A stretch of DNA of 64,000 bases from JAEKNW01 sp963678375 (GCA_963678375.2 OY782831.1:1426001-1490000), one strand, 5' to 3'; positions 16,601-25,854 are shown, numbered from the stretch's first letter. A program made the numbers and translations. Notes: generated by a model from the letters alone, not told the origin.

Positions 16601-18542
16601 AGCTTTGGAAATCTTTAATGGAACAGGATCTAATGTTGACTTAAGTGCTTATTCTGTTAAGCTAGCTTATAATGGTGGTGATTGGAACAACTCAGTAATT
16701 ACTCTAAGTGGAACTTTAGCTAATAACTCTGTTTATACTATCGGGAAAGATAATGGTAATAATGATGCTGAAATTCTCGCAGCAGACCTATTAACAGGTT
16801 CTTTATCTTTCAATGGTGATGATACTGTTGGTTTGTTCAAAAATAATGAACTAATTGATATTATTGGTGTATATCAATCAGATCCTGGCTCAGGATGGGA
16901 TGTTGCTGGAACTAGCACCGCAACTGCAGACCATGTTTTAGTAAGGAAATCCCATATTACTCAAGGTAATCCAGATTATTGGACTTTAGAAAATGGCTTT
17001 GGCTCAGCTGGAACTGATGTAAATGATTCTGAGTGGATAGTTTATTCTAATGCTTATTATACAGATTTTGGTAGTCATAATTATGCACCTCTTACAGTTG
17101 ATTTCTCCGCAGACCTGACTTCGACAACAGCAGGTACTACAATTCAATTTACTGCGAATGTAAGTGGTGGCTCAAGCCCTTATGCTTATGAGTGGGACTT
17201 TAATAATGATGGAGTTGCTGAATCAATGTCAGCTAATCCTAATCATATCTATAATGTAGCTGGTACTTATTCAGTTTCTCTTTATGTTGTAGATAATAAC
17301 CTAGATGAAAGGACTTTAGTTAAAACTGATTACATAACTGTAGCATCCAATATTGTATATGCAGATGATTTAATAATCTCAGAATATGTTGCAGGCTCTG
17401 GAAACAATAAGTCGCTGGAAGTCTATAACGGAACAGGGCAAACAGTAGACTTATCTAACTACTCTATCAGAATCTCAAACCCTGGGGGCTCTTGGGCTCA
17501 AACACTAAATCTGTCTGGAAATCTAGAGAATGATGCTGTTTATGTCTTAGCACATCCAAGTGCAAACGCTAGTGTCTTGAATTCAGCATCTACTACCAAT
17601 GCAAACCTAGCATTCAATGGAAAAAATGCTATTGGTTTGTTCAAGAGTGATACTGCACTTGATATCATTGGAGTTCCTAATGCTTCTCCAGCTGGAAATG
17701 CAGATGGATGGACTGTTGCTAATGTTGCTAATGCTACAGCTTCTAGAACTCTTGTTAGGAAAAGTAATGTGTCAGCTGGTAATACTAATTCTGAAACATG
17801 GACTGCTTCCGGTAATAAAAATGGAACAACAACTCCAGATTCAGAATGGACAGTCTTTGAGCAGGATTCTTTTGGAGATTTAGGAAGTCATGATTTCGAT
17901 TTTGGAGATGAAACTCTTCCTGTAACATTAACCTCATTCACATCATCAATGACATATAGTGGTTTAGGCCAACCTATGGTGTCAATTCAATGGAAAACTG
18001 AAGCTGAAAGTGGACTTATTGGTTATAATATTCTTAGAAGTTCAACTCCTTTCTTAGATAATGCAATAAGGGCTAATGAAGAGATTGTTTCAGCTAATAA
18101 CAGTCTTGTTGGAAATAACTATTCTTATACAGATCAAAATGTTGACCTTCATAGCAACTACTATTACTGGTTGGAATCAGTTGAACTCTCCAATGAAAAT
18201 CAAACTTTTGGCCCTATCCATATCAAGGTTGTAGGACATAACTCAGATAGTGTTACTGTTCCTCATAAAACTAGTTTGAGAAGTATTTACCCAAATCCAT
18301 TTAACCCTTCCACTACAGTTAGATTTTATGTTAATACAACTGATAGAGTTAACATAAAAGTCTATAATATAAGAGGACAGGAAATTAAGCAACTGACTCA
18401 AGAGATTTATCAACCTGGATTTTATAAGGTAAATTGGAATGGCAAAGATGAAAATGATAATAGATGTGCATCAGGTATTTATCTTTTCAAGATGGAAACA
18501 ACAAGAGAAAGTCAGTTAATCAAAGGTATTTTAGTAAAATAG
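13632..18542 (+). CDS. Giant secreted endonuclease I with PKD, lamin-tail and Por-type tail domains
   Basis: The 1636-residue protein opens with a signal peptide (KYFLLILITFLLTICLNA). Domains in order: N-terminal beta domain; PKD domain (SWNFGDSNTSTDENPSHTYA); lamin-tail domain (DLFISEYIEGSSNNKAIEIF); second PKD; endonuclease I (residues ~650-880) with DCEHSYPQSW and DIHHLFPTKSEVNSSRGNLP, the conserved metal and catalytic region; chitobiase-like C-terminal domain (ASIYYTSDNSTP); second lamin-tail; third PKD; third lamin-tail; and a C-terminal sorting tail (SIYPNPFNPSTTVRFYV, ending GIYLFKMETT...KGILVK). The enzyme should cut DNA outside the cell, for nutrient scavenging. The tail is the Por/type IX class, fitting the PorX gene at 53203. 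Clear GAGAGGAG ribosome site and terminator at 18572. Confidence 0.92.
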   Translation: MKNTKYFLLILITFLLTICLNAETYTEDFDVNANWSGGSGYTTRSYTNSLAPGGLTFISNDVFREGSYTYSGSYAWRLDDESGAYLNAEMSLTVQSFSIQMARWANNPSPNISIEYSTDGGSNYSQIGTIDGSYFTDGDKVYRAYEHTFASPITPDAGSTIVIRFYTTSGERMLYDDFSVVYSTGANLAPTISNIIQAPDTDIYSSTTVLVSADVTDDSGVSSVVLNWGTASGTLPNSITMAFDSGSTYIANSEIPAQANNTTVYYQITATDDADESSTSDELSYLVQNPIPPTAEFSANTTTVYLGNPVTFTNESTDGLAPLTFSWNFGDSNTSTDENPSHTYASTGTYTVELTVTDANSASDTETKTGYITVEDAPAGASDLFISEYIEGSSNNKAIEIFNGTGQNVDLSDYTLKKGTNGADYSVTYNLSDAISVLGNNEVVVIANSSSDALILAESDASAGIMTHNGDDGIGLFKNGVLIDVIGTTGQGDPGNGWSVAGVAAATQNRTLVRKSSVFSPTTDWTLSAGTSAEDSQWIVETQDDFSFLGSHTFDGVAASNLVVDFSADVTSGDQPLTVTFTNLVSGGTSPYLFSWDFDEDGLEDSSAENPVHTFTEAGVYSISLRVLDSDTGDSTHVKTDYITVNSTSIESYYSSITETSGQALKNQLYTLIATNTLSDYDASREAMYSSIDNVNNSITGVYSGLEVAHNYGNTSSPAGIDCEHSYPQSWLEEYETPTDYAIARTDIHHLFPTKSEVNSSRGNLPFDNVNSVLNSWTEASGYVSYRGYNIDGETVFEVADQHKGNTARAMLYMNTRWNLPLSDDGSTTGLNIDMLPTLLQWHESDPVDQAEIDRNEGIYAYQGNRNPFVNHPEWVAAIYGSASNPQVATPVISPASGSFVNSLEVTISCLTNGASIYYTSDNSTPTTSSTLYENPFTITETSIIKAIAVKADFDDSEIASASYTLTEDQTATSELFISEYIEGASGDNKALEIFNGTGSNVDLSAYSVKLAYNGGDWNNSVITLSGTLANNSVYTIGKDNGNNDAEILAADLLTGSLSFNGDDTVGLFKNNELIDIIGVYQSDPGSGWDVAGTSTATADHVLVRKSHITQGNPDYWTLENGFGSAGTDVNDSEWIVYSNAYYTDFGSHNYAPLTVDFSADLTSTTAGTTIQFTANVSGGSSPYAYEWDFNNDGVAESMSANPNHIYNVAGTYSVSLYVVDNNLDERTLVKTDYITVASNIVYADDLIISEYVAGSGNNKSLEVYNGTGQTVDLSNYSIRISNPGGSWAQTLNLSGNLENDAVYVLAHPSANASVLNSASTTNANLAFNGKNAIGLFKSDTALDIIGVPNASPAGNADGWTVANVANATASRTLVRKSNVSAGNTNSETWTASGNKNGTTTPDSEWTVFEQDSFGDLGSHDFDFGDETLPVTLTSFTSSMTYSGLGQPMVSIQWKTEAESGLIGYNILRSSTPFLDNAIRANEEIVSANNSLVGNNYSYTDQNVDLHSNYYYWLESVELSNENQTFGPIHIKVVGHNSDSVTVPHKTSLRSIYPNPFNPSTTVRFYVNTTDRVNIKVYNIRGQEIKQLTQEIYQPGFYKVNWNGKDENDNRCASGIYLFKMETTRESQLIKGILVK

Positions 18543-18571
18543 ATATCGTATTAGCTTAGATAAATTAAGGG

Positions 18572-18598
18572 AGCCCTGTCTTTTTGCAGGGCTTTTTT
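18572..18598 (+). terminator. Rho-independent terminator
   Basis: AGCCCTG (18572-18578) and CAGGGCT (18587-18593) form a 7-bp stem followed by six T, 30 nt after the nuclease stop. Confidence 0.92.
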
Positions 18599-18737
18599 CT
18601 TGTAAGCAAAATCTCTTTTTGTTAGAGGTCTGTAGCTAGCTTGAAATTGCAAGACTCAACGTGGGTTAAGTAGTCAAAAAACAAATTAATTGACACTATT
18701 AGTCCATTTGATAAATTAAATCCAAATAATGCATAAA

Positions 18738-18756
18738 AACTATCATATTGATAGTT
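18738..18756. promoter_or_regulatory. Palindrome upstream of ruvB, possible operator
   Basis: AACTATCA and TGATAGTT are perfect inverted arms around TAT. It lies about 135 nt before ruvB in a 290-nt gap that otherwise shows only a TTGACA at 18691-18696. No bound protein can be named. Confidence 0.3.
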
Positions 18757-18890
18757 GGCTTAATGAGGAATAGTTTTAAATTACTAAGAATTACTTAGCA
18801 TAAGTTAAACTAGGTTTTTCTTACTTAAGATAGATTATTCTCACAAGCTATAAAGCGTTTTCAGATAAGGAAATTTCTAAAAGAGGTGTT

Positions 18891-19907
18891 ATGTTAGAAA
18901 GAGTTAGTAATCCTAATGAGAGTTTTGAAGATAAAGATTTTGACAGAGCTCTCAGACCAAAATCCTTGAGTGATTTTGTAGGGCAAGAGCATATAAAAGA
19001 GTTGTTAGATATCTCTATTAGAGCAACTAAACTCAGGAATGAACCTTTAGATCATATCTTGCTATACGGTCCTCCCGGCCTAGGTAAAACAACTCTATCA
19101 AACATTATAGCTAATGAGTTAGGTGTTGAGATAAGAGTGACTTCAGGACCAGTATTAGATAAACCATCAGATTTAGCAGGTATTTTGACTAATCTTCAAA
19201 GGTGTGATGCCCTCTTTATAGATGAAATTCACAGACTTAACCATGTTGTTGAAGAATATATTTATCCCGCAATGGAAGATTTTCAGATGGAGATTATACT
19301 TGATAGTGGTCCATCTGCGAGGTCACTACAGATAGATTTAGAACCTTTCACAATGATAGGAGCAACCACAAGAGCTGGTCTCTTAACTGCTCCACTTAGA
19401 GATAGATTTGGCTTAGTTCTCAGATTAAATTATTATGAACAATCAGCAATCGAAAAGATAATAAAACGTTCTGCTTCAATCTTGCAGGTTCCAATCGAAG
19501 ATGAAGGAGTTGAGGAGCTTGCTAGAAGGTCTCGAGGTACACCTCGTGTGGCTAACAGGTTACTGAGAAGGGTTCGTGATTATGCTCAAATTAAAGGTGA
19601 TGGTGTAATTACCTGTGATATTGCTCTCAAAGCCCTCAAGATGCTTAATGTTGATGAAGAAGGGTTAGATGAAATGGATAAGAAGATTCTCTTAACAATT
19701 ATAGAAAACTATAAGGGTGGACCAGTTGGAATCAAAACTCTAGCTGTTGCTGTGGGTGAAGATCCTGGTACAATTGAGGAGATTTTTGAACCATATTTGA
19801 TTCAGAAAGGTTTGTTAGAAAGAACAATGCAGGGTAGAAAAGCATCCTTTAAAGCATATAAGCATTTTAAGCTGCAACCAGAAGAGGAACAAATTAGTAT
19901 ATTTTAA
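18891..19907 (+). CDS. ruvB: Holliday junction branch migration ATPase RuvB
   Basis: It forms hexameric rings that, with RuvA, drive branch migration of Holliday junctions in recombination repair. The 338 residues match the family length. Walker A GPPGLGKT is at residues 60-67, Walker B LFIDEIH at 108-114, sensor 1 IGATTRAGLL and the arginine-finger region PLRDRFG are present, and the C-terminal winged helix (GPVGIKTLAVAVGEDPGTIEE) is intact. ruvA and ruvC are not next to it. AGAGGT ribosome site. The next gene is 95 nt away on the same strand. Confidence 0.97.
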   Translation: MLERVSNPNESFEDKDFDRALRPKSLSDFVGQEHIKELLDISIRATKLRNEPLDHILLYGPPGLGKTTLSNIIANELGVEIRVTSGPVLDKPSDLAGILTNLQRCDALFIDEIHRLNHVVEEYIYPAMEDFQMEIILDSGPSARSLQIDLEPFTMIGATTRAGLLTAPLRDRFGLVLRLNYYEQSAIEKIIKRSASILQVPIEDEGVEELARRSRGTPRVANRLLRRVRDYAQIKGDGVITCDIALKALKMLNVDEEGLDEMDKKILLTIIENYKGGPVGIKTLAVAVGEDPGTIEEIFEPYLIQKGLLERTMQGRKASFKAYKHFKLQPEEEQISIF

Positions 19908-20002
19908 TAGTAGTCAATAAGAGAAAAATGAAATACTCTTTACTTGACACGATTTAACAAGAATAAAATATGAAATAAATAAAACATAATGGAATAGATT
20001 TA

Positions 20003-20647
20003 ATGCAAATTGATAGAAAAATAGATCACGTCTTATTTGATTTTGATGGTACACTGGCTAATACACTACCTTTAGGATTTGAATTATATAATCAGGTCGC
20101 GGACCAGTACAACTTTATAAGTGCTGAGGATTCGGAAATACCTCAACTAATGAATATGTCAATTGCTGAGATTCTTAAATTAAAAAACATTCCATTATAT
20201 ATGGTGCCTATAGCTCTTTATAATGTGAAAAAGAAGATGAAAGCAAGACTAGCTGAAGTTGAACCCTTTGATGGGATTAGGAACTTCCTCTATAAGCTAA
20301 AAGAAGCAGGCTATCATCTTTCTATCATATCATCCAACTCCAAAGAGAATATGATTAAATTCCTAGATATGAATGACATAAATGTCTTTAACTATATTTA
20401 TTCCTCAACTTCTTTATTTGGTAAAGATAAATTAATCAAACATTATCTAAAAGCTGTTAAGACAACTTCAGATAAGGTTCTCTATGTTGGAGACGAAATT
20501 CGGGATATCGATGCAGCTAAATCATCTGATGTAAAGGTTGTAGCAGTCACCTGGGGATATAACGATATTGAACTGCTTAAAAAACATAAGCCAGATTTTT
20601 TAGCTGAAAGTATAGAGCAATTACAAGAAATTATTCTTTCTAAATAG
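20003..20647 (+). CDS. HAD-superfamily phosphatase, phosphoglycolate phosphatase-like
   Basis: This 214-residue protein has HAD motif I VLFDFDGTLANT (nucleophile Asp), motif II SIISSNS, the lysine motif region GKDKLIKHYLK, and motif III YVGDEIRDIDAAK. The alpha-helical cap lies between residues ~20 and 95. The group includes Gph and PpaX; the true substrate is uncertain. A TTGACA at 19944-19949 lies in the 95-nt gap before it, so it may have its own promoter. It lies 22 nt ahead of the FAD protein gene. Confidence 0.85.
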   Translation: MQIDRKIDHVLFDFDGTLANTLPLGFELYNQVADQYNFISAEDSEIPQLMNMSIAEILKLKNIPLYMVPIALYNVKKKMKARLAEVEPFDGIRNFLYKLKEAGYHLSIISSNSKENMIKFLDMNDINVFNYIYSSTSLFGKDKLIKHYLKAVKTTSDKVLYVGDEIRDIDAAKSSDVKVVAVTWGYNDIELLKKHKPDFLAESIEQLQEIILSK

Positions 20648-20669
20648 TAAAAACTTATAGGATATATTT

Positions 20670-21929
20670 ATGAAAATAGCTGTTGTCGGATTTGGAGCTG
20701 GAGCTATTGGTTTTCTACACTCACTAAAAGGAAGCCAACATCAAATAGAAGTTTATGAAAAAGCTAAAGATATTCACTCAAGTTCAGTCTCTGGAATAAG
20801 AGCTGATGGAAAAATATTTGTCTCTGCTGATATGGGGGGAGACCTATCAGTAAACCTTGATTTGCAGAATGAAGTGGTTGATTACTATCTTTCTAAAGTA
20901 AGCTGCTCCCCTGATAAAATAGAAAAAGGTTCTTCTTTTACTAACTCTAACTATTTTGAATCTTTCTATGCTCAAGGTTTTAATCCCATTCATGCTGAAT
21001 TTTGGCATATTGGAACTGATGAACTTAAAAATGTTGTCACTAATATTTATCAAGAGCTTAATTCATACGATAATATTAACTTTCACTTTAATAGCCAAGT
21101 TGAAGAAATCAATCTCGATCAGGAGCCTGAAATTACTTTAAGTAATGGGAGTAAAGAAAAATTTGATAAGATAGTTGTTGGAGTGGGTAGAACTGGTCAT
21201 CGTCTAGTGAAGTCTATAATAAATAATCATCCTGAGCTCATAATGGAAAATACAAAAGTTGATTTAGGAGTAAGATTTGAACTTCCTAATCATATTGTTG
21301 AAAATCTTAATAAAGAAATGTATGAGTTCAAAGTACAACTTCGCACAGCTTCTGGTTACTCTGTCAGAACCTTTTGTAATAATCCTTCAGGCTATGTTGT
21401 TACTGAAAAGTATGAAGATTTCATGACTGTCAATGGACATGCTAAGCTTAATGAGAAAAGTTCAAATACTAATTTTGCAATTCTAGTAACTCATTCTTTT
21501 ACAGAACCATTTAATGACCCTATCGGTTATGGCTCTTATATTGCTAAACTTTCCAATATCTTGGCTGGAGGAGATAAAGTTATCCTACAAACTTTTGGAG
21601 ACTTTGCAAGAACTAAAAGGACTAAACATTTAGGAAGAGTTAAAGCTACTTTACCTGAAAACGAATATATTTTAGGCGATCTAAACTTAGTATTTCCAGG
21701 GAAAACCTGCCAAGCTCTGACAGAGTTCATAACCACTCTTGATAAAGTTGTCCCAGGTATTGCTTATAGTGATAATTTGATGTATGGTACAGAATGTAAA
21801 TTCTATAGCAATAAAGTCTCTAATGATTACAACTCTAAAATTCTTTTTATGGGAGATTGCTCTGGTTGGACTAGATCTATAACCTACGCTACTGCTCATG
21901 GAGTCATGCTCGCTAGAAAGATAGATTGA
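20670..21929 (+). CDS. NAD(P)/FAD-dependent dehydrogenase-like protein (COG2509 type)
   Basis: The 419-residue flavoprotein has an N-terminal dinucleotide motif AVVGFGAGAIGFL and an acidic residue after the second strand (VYEKAKDI). A second conserved stretch reads KIVVGVGRTGH, and the C-terminal FAD-type motif is ILFMGDCSGWTRSITYATAHG. This matches the outline of uncharacterised FAD-dependent dehydrogenases (COG2509). The substrate is unknown. It lies 22 nt downstream of the HAD gene with an AGGATAT ribosome site. Confidence 0.75.
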   Translation: MKIAVVGFGAGAIGFLHSLKGSQHQIEVYEKAKDIHSSSVSGIRADGKIFVSADMGGDLSVNLDLQNEVVDYYLSKVSCSPDKIEKGSSFTNSNYFESFYAQGFNPIHAEFWHIGTDELKNVVTNIYQELNSYDNINFHFNSQVEEINLDQEPEITLSNGSKEKFDKIVVGVGRTGHRLVKSIINNHPELIMENTKVDLGVRFELPNHIVENLNKEMYEFKVQLRTASGYSVRTFCNNPSGYVVTEKYEDFMTVNGHAKLNEKSSNTNFAILVTHSFTEPFNDPIGYGSYIAKLSNILAGGDKVILQTFGDFARTKRTKHLGRVKATLPENEYILGDLNLVFPGKTCQALTEFITTLDKVVPGIAYSDNLMYGTECKFYSNKVSNDYNSKILFMGDCSGWTRSITYATAHGVMLARKID

Positions 21930-22151
21930 TAGATAGTGTCTACATAGATATAACTTGTTCAGCTTTTAGTCTACTTAGACAATTAAAAGGGATTTTTATA
22001 GAGTGTTTTAATTTATTTCAAAGTTAATCTATTGTTAAAAAAAGACTTTATCCTTTAGTTTTCTCATATAGTCGATAATGCTTTCACAAAAAAATAATTG
22101 ACTAAAATAAAATAACAATTTTTTTTAAATAAAGAGTTATATTTGTCGGAC

Positions 22152-22171
22152 GGTGGATGTCCACATCCACC
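22152..22171. repeat. Perfect 20-bp palindrome in intergenic gap
   Basis: GGTGGATGT-CC-ACATCCACC is a 9-bp perfect inverted repeat, GC-rich in an AT-rich gap. It is followed by CCA, as is the ATCCACCCA at 7052-7060 near repeat copy 3. The 346-nt gap 21930-22275 otherwise shows only a TTGACT at 22098-22103 and no gene. Confidence 0.55.
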
Positions 22172-22275
22172 CAATGAAAATAAATATCATGTAAATCTTC
22201 TATGGTTAAGAAGAGTTTATATTAAAAATACTCACAGAATTTTAAGTCTATAATCGATAATAAAAAGGATAAAAA

Positions 22276-25200
22276 ATGAAAAGATTCAAACTTCTCTTTC
22301 TTTCTTTACTAGTGATACTTTTTCCTGTTTTAGTAACAGGTTATTCTATATTGACAGGTGATCTTTCAGGTATGGTTCTTACTGAAGGTACTTATTATTT
22401 GGATAATGTTTGTACTGTTTCAGATACTGGGATATTAACAGTAAATGCTAATGCAGTTCTAAAATTTGCCCCATCTGGAGGCATTAGGGTATTTGGAAGA
22501 ATTGATGTTAATGGCACAGAAACAGGTCATGTATATTTTACTTCAGTTAATGACAACTCAGTTGGAGAAACGATTAGCCTTTCTACAGGTAATCCTCAAG
22601 CAGGAGATTGGAAAGGAGTAGAATGTTATAGCTTCAATGATAGTCCTTCTATAGGGGAATTTGATTATTCTACACTTAGATATGGTGGTCGTATCGGTAA
22701 TGGTAATCTTTATTATCGCGATTCTGATTTAGGTTATTTTAATAATAGTACTAGTGAGTTTGGTTCAAGCTATGGTTTAGAAAGCTATGCTAGCAATCTT
22801 ACTGTGTCTAATAGTAGCTTTACTAACAATGAAGATTCTGGAATTTACGCTCAGGGTAGTATTGATATCGATAACTGTAGTTTTAATAATAATGATGGAT
22901 ATGCAGCTTATCTTTATAGTACTGAAGTAACAAGTTATTCAAGTAACTCAGGATCAGGTAATCTGATAAATGCTTTTGGTATTAATGGTAATATTGAAGA
23001 AAACCTTACCCTTGGAGCAAATGAAATAGGATTTCCAATAGTTCTTACAGGCACATTAACAGTAGACGAAACATCCATTTTAACGATTCCTGAAAACAAT
23101 GTTATCAAAGCAACATCTTCTGGAAAAATATCTGTACGTGGAACAATTGACGTTAATGGTACAGAATCAAGTCCTGTTTATTTTACTTCAATTAATGATG
23201 ATACTATTGGTCAAGTATATGGAATATCTTCAGGTAATCCACAAGCAGGAGACTGGAAGGGAATAGAATGCTATAGCTATAATGATAGTCCTTCTATAGG
23301 GGAATTTGATTATTGTACCCTTAGATATGGTGGTCGTATCGGTAATGGTAATCTTTATTATCGTGACTCAAATTCAGGTTACTTTAATAATAGTTCTAGT
23401 GAGTTTAGCTCAAGTTATGGTTTAGAAAGTTATGCTAGCAATCTTACTGTGTCTAATAGTAGCTTTACTAATAATGAAGATTCTGGAATTTACGCTCAGG
23501 GAAGTATTGATATCGACAACTGTAACATTACTGATAATAATGGTTATGCAGCCTATCTTTTTAATACTGAAGTAAGCAGCTACTTAAGTAATTCAGGCTC
23601 TGGAAACCTAATTAATGCCTTTGGAATAAATGGTAATATTAATGAAGACATCACTTTAGGAGAAGAAGAGGTTGGATTTCCAATAGTTCTTACTGGAACA
23701 TTAACAGTTGATGATACATCTACTTTAACGATTCCTGAAAACAATGTTATCAAAGCAACATCTTCAGGAAAAATATCTGTACGGGGAACAATTGACGTTA
23801 ATGGTACAGAAACAAGTCCTGTTTATTTTACTTCAATTAATGATGATAGCATAGGTCAAGTATATGGAAATTCTACTGGTATTCCTCAAGCAGGAGACTG
23901 GAATGGAATAGAATGCTATAGCTATAATGATAGTCCTTCTATAGGGGAGTTTGATTATTGTTCACTTAGATATGGCGGTCGTAATGGTAATGGGAATCTT
24001 CATTATAGCAATTCTATTTCTGGTTACTTTAATAATAGTTCTAGTGAGTTTAGCTCAAGCTATGGTTTAGAAAGCTATAGTAGCAATCTTACTGTGTCAA
24101 ATAGTAGCTTTACTAACAATGAAGATTCTGGCATTTATGGAAATGCTACAATTGATATCGACAACTGTAACTTTACTGATAATAATGCTTATGCTGCTTA
24201 TCTTTTTAATGCTGAAGTAAGCAACTACTCTGGTAATTCAGGCTCTGGAAACCTAATTAATGCCTTTGGAATCAATGGTAATATTAATGAAGATATCACT
24301 TTAGGAGAGGAAGAAGTTGGATTTCCACTAATTCTTACAGGAACATTAATTGTTAATGATTCGGCAACTCTAACGATTCCACAAAACAATATCATTAAAG
24401 CAACTTTAACTGGGGCTATCTCAGTCCGTGGAACAATTGACGTTAATGGTACAGAATCAAATCCTGTTTGCTTTACTTCAATTAATGATGATACAATTGG
24501 TCAAGTATATGGAATTTCTACTGGTATTCCTCAAGCAGGAGACTGGAAGGGAATAGAATGTTATAGCTTCAATGATAGCCCTTCTATAGGGGAATTTGAT
24601 TATTCTACTCTTAGGTATGGAGGTAGGAACGGTAATGGGAATCTTTATTATCGCAATACTCAAGGAGGATATTTTCACAATAGTGTAAGTGAATTAAGCT
24701 CAAGTTATGGTATTTATACAAATAGTGATATTTCTGTATATAATAGTATAATCGAGAATAACCTTTCTTATGGAGTTTTTGTTTTTGGAGGTAATCCTGA
24801 TTTCGGATCTAGTTCTTCAAATCCTGGACTTAATACTATAATAAACAATGACTCTAATGAATATCAATTTTATAATACATCCTCAAATAATATCAATGCT
24901 TATTATAATACTTGGGGATACGAAAACGTTAACGCCATAGATCAGCACATTTTTGATGATAACGAAAGCTCTTCTTCTGGAGAAGTGCTTTTCGATCCAT
25001 GGTTTGTGGAAATTGCTGAGATTTCATTATTGACTCCTACAAGTCAAGATTTTGGATCAATTTTTTATGGCTTGAGTTCAACAAAAAGCATAGTAATAAA
25101 AAATGTTGGGACCATTGATTTGGTTATTAATGATATTTACATTTCTCCAGAATTTCCAGATGTTTTCGACTTAAGTTATAATATTGATAACCCAATCCAA

Positions 25201-25689
25201 CCCAATGAACAAGATACTATACTGGTAACTTTTTCTCCAGGAAGCAATATAAACTACCAAAGTAGTCTTCTTATAGATAACAACTCATCTAACCAGCCTT
25301 TATTAGAAATATTTCTACAGGGAACAGGTGAGTATGACCAAATTCCTAATCCTCAAAATGTTAATTTCTCTTTGAGTAATGGCAATGCAAACATAACCTG
25401 GGATCCTGTTATTGAAACAGAACATGGTATTCCAGTTACACCTGATTTTTATGTGATAAATTATAGTGATGATCCTTCTGCAAGCCCAGATGAATTTCTT
25501 CATTTAGCTATTACAGATCAATTGACTTACAGTCATTCTGGGGTTGTTTGGTTTGCAGATCAAATGTTTTATAGTGTTATTGCTATAAGAGATTATGAAG
25601 GTCAATATTCTGCTAGAATGCGGAATCAATCTTCTATAAATAAATCACTAACCTGGAAAGAAATTAAAGCTAAATACAACATTGACTGA
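22276..25689 (+). CDS. Secreted beta-helix repeat protein with ASH and Fn3 domains
   Basis: The 1137-residue protein has a signal peptide (FKLLFLSLLVILFPVLVTG). Residues ~35-820 are four tandem copies of a 215-residue unit rich in Asn, Ser and Gly, with anchors such as IDVNGTE, AGDWKGIECYS, NDSPSIGEFDY and SSFTNNEDSGIYA. The short beta-rich repeats fit a right-handed parallel beta helix. Next comes an ASH/choice-of-anchor-D-like domain (PTSQDFGSIFYG) and an Fn3-like domain (PNPQNVNFSLSNGNANITW). It lacks the YPNPFNP tail and instead ends TWKEIKAKYNID, similar to the end of the 41428 protein. It is probably an extracellular adhesin or polysaccharide-binding protein; no catalytic residues can be named. 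Confidence 0.8.
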   Translation: MKRFKLLFLSLLVILFPVLVTGYSILTGDLSGMVLTEGTYYLDNVCTVSDTGILTVNANAVLKFAPSGGIRVFGRIDVNGTETGHVYFTSVNDNSVGETISLSTGNPQAGDWKGVECYSFNDSPSIGEFDYSTLRYGGRIGNGNLYYRDSDLGYFNNSTSEFGSSYGLESYASNLTVSNSSFTNNEDSGIYAQGSIDIDNCSFNNNDGYAAYLYSTEVTSYSSNSGSGNLINAFGINGNIEENLTLGANEIGFPIVLTGTLTVDETSILTIPENNVIKATSSGKISVRGTIDVNGTESSPVYFTSINDDTIGQVYGISSGNPQAGDWKGIECYSYNDSPSIGEFDYCTLRYGGRIGNGNLYYRDSNSGYFNNSSSEFSSSYGLESYASNLTVSNSSFTNNEDSGIYAQGSIDIDNCNITDNNGYAAYLFNTEVSSYLSNSGSGNLINAFGINGNINEDITLGEEEVGFPIVLTGTLTVDDTSTLTIPENNVIKATSSGKISVRGTIDVNGTETSPVYFTSINDDSIGQVYGNSTGIPQAGDWNGIECYSYNDSPSIGEFDYCSLRYGGRNGNGNLHYSNSISGYFNNSSSEFSSSYGLESYSSNLTVSNSSFTNNEDSGIYGNATIDIDNCNFTDNNAYAAYLFNAEVSNYSGNSGSGNLINAFGINGNINEDITLGEEEVGFPLILTGTLIVNDSATLTIPQNNIIKATLTGAISVRGTIDVNGTESNPVCFTSINDDTIGQVYGISTGIPQAGDWKGIECYSFNDSPSIGEFDYSTLRYGGRNGNGNLYYRNTQGGYFHNSVSELSSSYGIYTNSDISVYNSIIENNLSYGVFVFGGNPDFGSSSSNPGLNTIINNDSNEYQFYNTSSNNINAYYNTWGYENVNAIDQHIFDDNESSSSGEVLFDPWFVEIAEISLLTPTSQDFGSIFYGLSSTKSIVIKNVGTIDLVINDIYISPEFPDVFDLSYNIDNPIQPNEQDTILVTFSPGSNINYQSSLLIDNNSSNQPLLEIFLQGTGEYDQIPNPQNVNFSLSNGNANITWDPVIETEHGIPVTPDFYVINYSDDPSASPDEFLHLAITDQLTYSHSGVVWFADQMFYSVIAIRDYEGQYSARMRNQSSINKSLTWKEIKAKYNID
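22380..24720 (+). repeat. Four tandem copies of a 645-bp coding repeat
   Basis: Equivalent bases of the IDVNGTE block fall at 22499, 23144, 23789 and 24434, exactly 645 bp apart three times. Long runs are near-identical between copies 2, 3 and 4. The first copy is the most diverged at its start and the fourth is cut short after about 285 bp. Confidence 0.9.
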
Positions 25690-25716
25690 TTAATTTTTTC
25701 TTCTTAATTTAATCTT

Positions 25717-25771
25717 TATTGGCTATCTATTGGGTGTCTATTGGGTATTTATTAGCTGTTCATTAGCTTAA
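25717..25771 (+). repeat. Five imperfect 11-bp tandem repeats
   Basis: Units TATTGGCTATC, TATTGGGTGTC, TATTGGGTATT, TATTAGCTGTT and CATTAGCTTAA follow one another without gaps. GGTGTCTATT (25733-25742) also pairs with AATAGACACC (25777-25786), so the array can fold into a 10-bp stem. Confidence 0.6.
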
Positions 25772-25854
25772 GAGTAAATAGACACCTGATAGAGAGGATA
25801 TATAAGCTTAAAGAATACTAGATAATCGATACAGATAGATCATGGTTTTAACTT

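Noticed and set aside
13632..18542. Frameshift or gene fusion artefact in the giant nuclease
   Set aside because: A single open frame with a coherent order of domains and a normal tail.
22276..25689. Assembly artefact behind the exact 645-bp repeats
   Set aside because: The copies differ at many positions and the first and last are truncated or diverged, so it reads as true tandem duplication; long reads could still test the copy number.
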